From Treponema sp. (lineage in GTDB: Bacteria > Spirochaetota > Spirochaetia > Treponematales > Breznakiellaceae), in the NCBI GenBank assembly GCA_031284105.1, contig JAITAN010000144.1, forward strand, positions 1 through 7,297: a DNA stretch of 7,297 nucleotides, given 5' to 3'. This document shows positions 5,446 through 7,297 of this stretch, in pieces. The notes beneath the pieces were generated by a model. The model was not told where the DNA came from, ran no database searches, and saw only the letters and a list, made by a program, of their open reading frames with translations. Every line of letters begins with the position of its first letter. Position 1 is the first letter of the stretch. A program made the translations under genes and the position numbers.

Positions 5446-6174
5446 TTAATAGTACCTCATAAACCAGATCGAAAACCAATGGCATCCCGCGCCGATAAGA
5501 ACGTAAATATGCCATATAACGTGCGATCCCCGGCGGTGTTTCCGTCCGTACCAGATCGTTCCCAGCGTATACGCAATGCCGCCTGCAAAAAGGAGGATGA
5601 TGCTGATACGCGGAACGGCGCGGGCAAGGCGAAACGCACCGAACACAATAGCCCAGCCCATGAGTACATAGACGCATACTTCCGCCTTTTTTAAGAGTCT
5701 GTTGTTCACGGCAAACAGCGTGATACCGGCGAACGCCAATGCCCATTCCGCCCCGAAGATGATCCATCCGAACGCGCCTTTAAGCGCCAAGAGGCAAAAC
5801 GGCGTATAGGTTCCCGCTATGAGGAGGTAGATCGCCGAATGATCCAGTACGCGGAATACCCGTTTTGCGCCTTCGTGGGCAATAGCATGGTAGAGTGTAG
5901 ACGCAAGAAACATACAGATCATTGTGGAGGTAAACAAGACGTACGCCGCAACCGCGACGCCGCCCGCCCCGTTGAGGCTCCCGTTAGCCCGCGACGCCAG
6001 CAGTACCAAACCCGCTATGGAAAGACCTGTGCCCAAACCATGCAAAACGGCGTTTGCGATCTCCTCGCCCGGCGTCTGAAACGGCAGCGGACGAGAAATC
6101 GGGTAGGCCGTATACCGTTTATATGGGTTACTCAAATTTTGTTTCATGGTAAGTAAGACCGTTTTTTTCTTCAT
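5446..6174 (-). CDS. trhA: Hemolysin III / PAQR family seven-helix membrane protein
   Basis: A member of the hemolysin III (YqfA/TrhA) branch of the PAQR family: seven-helix, metal-binding inner-membrane proteins linked in bacteria to membrane-lipid homeostasis; the haemolytic label is historical. It is 242 residues from the ATG at 6174. Family motifs in order: GEEIANAVLHGLG (36-48), S92-x3-H96 in STLYHA, DHSAIYLLIAGTYTPF (111-126) with D111, and H218-x3-H222 in the last helix followed by LIGAGCHWFS. These supply the expected Ser/His/Asp/His/His metal site. Hydrophobic helices lie at roughly 43-61, 72-91, 112-131, 134-155, 165-183, 188-207 and 218-238. Starts: GTG at 6183 and ATG at 6147 are also in frame. 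ATG 6174 is preferred because it overlaps the stop of the upstream open stretch as ATGA. Confidence 0.93.
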   Translation of the reverse strand: MKKKTVLLTMKQNLSNPYKRYTAYPISRPLPFQTPGEEIANAVLHGLGTGLSIAGLVLLASRANGSLNGAGGVAVAAYVLFTSTMICMFLASTLYHAIAHEGAKRVFRVLDHSAIYLLIAGTYTPFCLLALKGAFGWIIFGAEWALAFAGITLFAVNNRLLKKAEVCVYVLMGWAIVFGAFRLARAVPRISIILLFAGGIAYTLGTIWYGRKHRRGSHVIWHIYVLIGAGCHWFSIWFMRYY

Positions 6175-6335
6175 AGGTTGCACGTCTCAACATATTTCAA
6201 GAAAGCGGGGTAATCAAATACAGAGCTTCTTTTCGATACCCTACGGTACCGCCGCCAGAATAATGCTTCGTGCCGCGCGTAAGAAATAACGGGTTTGCCG
6301 GCAATATCTTCGAGGGGTAAGCGCGATGCCTCAAG
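6171..6335 (-). pseudogene. Remnant of a gene upstream of trhA, 5' part lost
   Basis: A 54-codon open stretch with no start codon, bounded upstream by a TAG at 6336-6338. It ends in a TGA that overlaps the trhA ATG (ATGA, 6171-6174), as in a coupled operon. The translation looks like a natural protein: LPLEDIAGKPVISYARHEAL, then WRRYRR, then SVFDYPAFLKYVET and CNL at the end. The product is not recognised. LEDIAGKPVI is faintly like substrate-binding or LysR effector domains, but the C-terminus does not fit those. In the neighbouring frame just upstream, 6382-6335 gives a natural-looking MPIVSIGAFRFFEEHS. One frame change near 6335 would join the two into about 70 residues, directly beside the 21-bp repeat array. 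I infer a truncated or frameshifted gene; a chance open stretch is possible. Confidence 0.4.
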
Positions 6336-7114
6336 CTATGTTCTTCAAAAAAGCGGAAGGCTCCGATGGAAACGATCGGCATCCTATGCCAGCCCGCGAG
6401 CCGCGTTCTCCGACCCGCGAGTCGGATTTGCCTAAATCCGCAACCGCTTTGCCAACCCGCGAGTCGCGTTCTCCAGCCCGCGAGCCGCGTTCTCCAGCCC
6501 GCGAGTCGGATTTGCCTAAATCAGAGTCGGACTTGCCTAAATCCGCAACCGCTTTGCCAACCCGCAAGCCGCGTTTGCCTAAATCCGATCTGGATTTGCC
6601 TAAATCCGAGTCGGATTTGCCAGCCCGCGAGCCGCGTTCTCAAGCCCGCGAGTCGGATTTGCCTAAATCCGATCTGGATTTGCCTAAATCAGAGTCGGAC
6701 GTGCCTAAATCCGCAACCGCTTCGCCAACCCGCGAGTCATATTTGCCTAAATCCGAGCCGGATTTGCCAACCCGCGAGCCGCGTTCTCCGACCCGCGAGC
6801 CGCGTTCTCCAGCCCGCGAGTCGGATTTGCCTAAATCCGATCTGGACTTGCCTAAATCCGAGTCGCGTTTGCCAACCCGCAAGCCGAGTTTGCCAACCCG
6901 CGAGTCGGACTTGCCTAAATCCGATCTGGATTTGCCTAAATCCGAGTCGGATTTGCCGACCCGCGAGCCGCGTTCTCCAGCCCGCGAGCCGGATTTGCCA
7001 ACCCGCGAGCCGCGTTCTCCGACCCGCGAGCCGCGTTCTCCAGCCCGCAAGTCGCGTTCTCCGACCCGCGAGCCGCGTTCTCCGACCCGCGAGCCGCGTT
7101 CTCCGACCCGCTAG
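6326..7114 (+). CDS. Possible heptapeptide-repeat protein encoded by the 21-bp array
   Basis: A 262-residue open frame on the plus strand, opposite to all other genes. ATG 6326 has GAGGGG eight bases upstream (6312-6317). After 22 non-repeat residues come 34 full heptads without interruption (residues 23-260), mixing units of the kind AREPRSP, TRESDLP, KSDLDLP, KSESDLP and KSATALP. The product would be highly charged, proline-rich and disordered, with no signal peptide. The stop is a TAG made by one variant unit; the repeat continues beyond it for ~180 bases in the same register. No clear promoter is seen. Against a real gene: the first 16 bases overlap the antisense remnant, the minus strand is also partly open, and low-complexity GC-rich repeats often stay open by chance. 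It may simply be non-coding array. Confidence 0.35.
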   Translation: MPQAMFFKKAEGSDGNDRHPMPAREPRSPTRESDLPKSATALPTRESRSPAREPRSPARESDLPKSESDLPKSATALPTRKPRLPKSDLDLPKSESDLPAREPRSQARESDLPKSDLDLPKSESDVPKSATASPTRESYLPKSEPDLPTREPRSPTREPRSPARESDLPKSDLDLPKSESRLPTRKPSLPTRESDLPKSDLDLPKSESDLPTREPRSPAREPDLPTREPRSPTREPRSPARKSRSPTREPRSPTREPRSPTR

Positions 7115-7297
7115 TCGCGTTCTCCGACCCGCAAGCCGCGTTCTCCGACCCGCAAGCCGCGTTCTCCGACCCGCGAGCCGCGGTCTCCAGCCCGCGAGGC
7201 GGAGTAGCCGACCCGCCAGCCGCGGTCTCCGACCCGCAAGCCGCGTTCTCCGACCCGCACGCCGCGCGCTCCGACCCGCGCCCCGCGGGGGCCTCCC
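6392..7297. repeat. Tandem array of about 43 variant 21-bp units, running off the right edge
   Basis: The whole stretch keeps an exact 21-bp period: 906 bases, 43 units, no insertion or deletion seen. Each unit is T(TG or CT)CC, then one of two seven-base modules, either (A/G)(A/G)CCCGC or TAAATCC, then GAG/AAG/GAT, then CCG/TCG/CTG, then CG or GA. The two module types are mixed in runs rather than strictly alternating, and higher-order blocks recur: the unit encoding KSDLDLP (four times) is always followed by one encoding KSES. A third variant, AAATCCGCAACCGCT, occurs at about 6434, 6539 and 6706. Units of the TAAATCC type are self-complementary with the preceding GGATTT. The right part (from ~6960) is nearly pure CCCGC type. 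From ~7190 the units become irregular. Confidence 0.9.
6821..6840. repeat. Perfect 8-bp inverted repeat inside the array (also at 6653-6672)
   Basis: TCGGATTT-GCCT-AAATCCGA forms a perfect eight-base stem with a four-base loop. The same 20 bases occur at 6653-6672. Shorter six- or seven-base versions occur wherever a GGATTTGCCTAAATCC junction is present, for example 6423-6440. The hairpin spans the boundary of two 21-bp units. Confidence 0.8.

Noticed and set aside
5360..5767. 135-residue ORF on the minus strand
   Set aside because: It is in another frame of hemolysin III and the adjacent promoter; the trhA frame contains all family motifs.
6331..6567. Minus-strand ORF of GKSDS-type heptads ending in non-repeat sequence
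   Set aside because: TTG start inside the array, no ribosome site, and its tail is in a different frame from the more natural-looking remnant before trhA.
6640..7050. Minus-strand ORF of RVGERGS-type heptads
   Set aside because: It depends on a TTG start, is bounded on both sides by stops that arise from variant units, and is a shadow of the same 21-bp period. The plus-strand frame is longer and has a ribosome site.
6392..7297. CRISPR array
   Set aside because: The units are directly adjacent 21-mers with no unique spacers of 30-40 bases, and no cas genes are seen.

Overview
The window looks like a spirochaete chromosome fragment, most probably Treponema or a close relative, at roughly 50% GC. 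The basis is the mixture of universal genes (tgt, rsmD, nudC, trhA/hemolysin III) with small genes of unfamiliar kind (a short TPR-like protein paired with a long TPR protein, a 152-residue unknown, a secreted 210-residue unknown). The genus is an inference from style and context, not from a marker gene. Every confidently called gene lies on the minus strand, so transcription runs from right to left.

Layout, right to left (5'->3' of the genes). From 7297 to about 6392 there is a tandem array of 21-bp units that runs off the right edge. The array is open as a heptapeptide-repeat reading frame on the plus strand (6326-7114) and is also partly open on the minus strand. Between the array and the next gene lies a 54-codon open stretch without a start (6335-6171). 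It ends in an ATGA overlap with a hemolysin III/PAQR membrane protein (6174-5446), which suggests an upstream gene whose 5' part was lost to the array. Next comes a secreted protein (5393-4761) with its own near-consensus promoter, placed so that the mRNA would begin at the ATG. A tRNA-Met(CAT) gene (4678-4606) also has its own promoter. The tRNA is followed closely by nudC (4543-3743), a 152-residue unknown (3726-3268) and rsmD (3238-2705), with gaps of only 16-62 bp. After a 71-bp AT-rich gap come a 113-residue TPR-like protein (2633-2292) and a 391-residue TPR protein (2295-1120), which overlap by ATGA. A strong stem-loop lies beyond the TPR stop. Finally tgt starts at 956 (GTG, also probably leaderless) and runs off the left edge with 318 residues in view.

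How the genes fit together: tRNA-Met, rsmD (16S rRNA methylation) and tgt (queuosine in tRNA) are translation and RNA-modification genes. NudC removes NAD caps from RNA and hydrolyses NADH. The TPR pair is probably a scaffold or protein-interaction module. TrhA and the secreted protein act at the envelope. Nothing here amounts to a defence system or a mobile element with recognisable enzymes. The most unusual items are the 21-bp modular repeat array with its self-complementary units, the gene remnant next to it, and two promoters placed for leaderless transcripts. The last ~100 bases are visibly degraded relative to the repeat consensus, which could reflect a poor-quality contig end.
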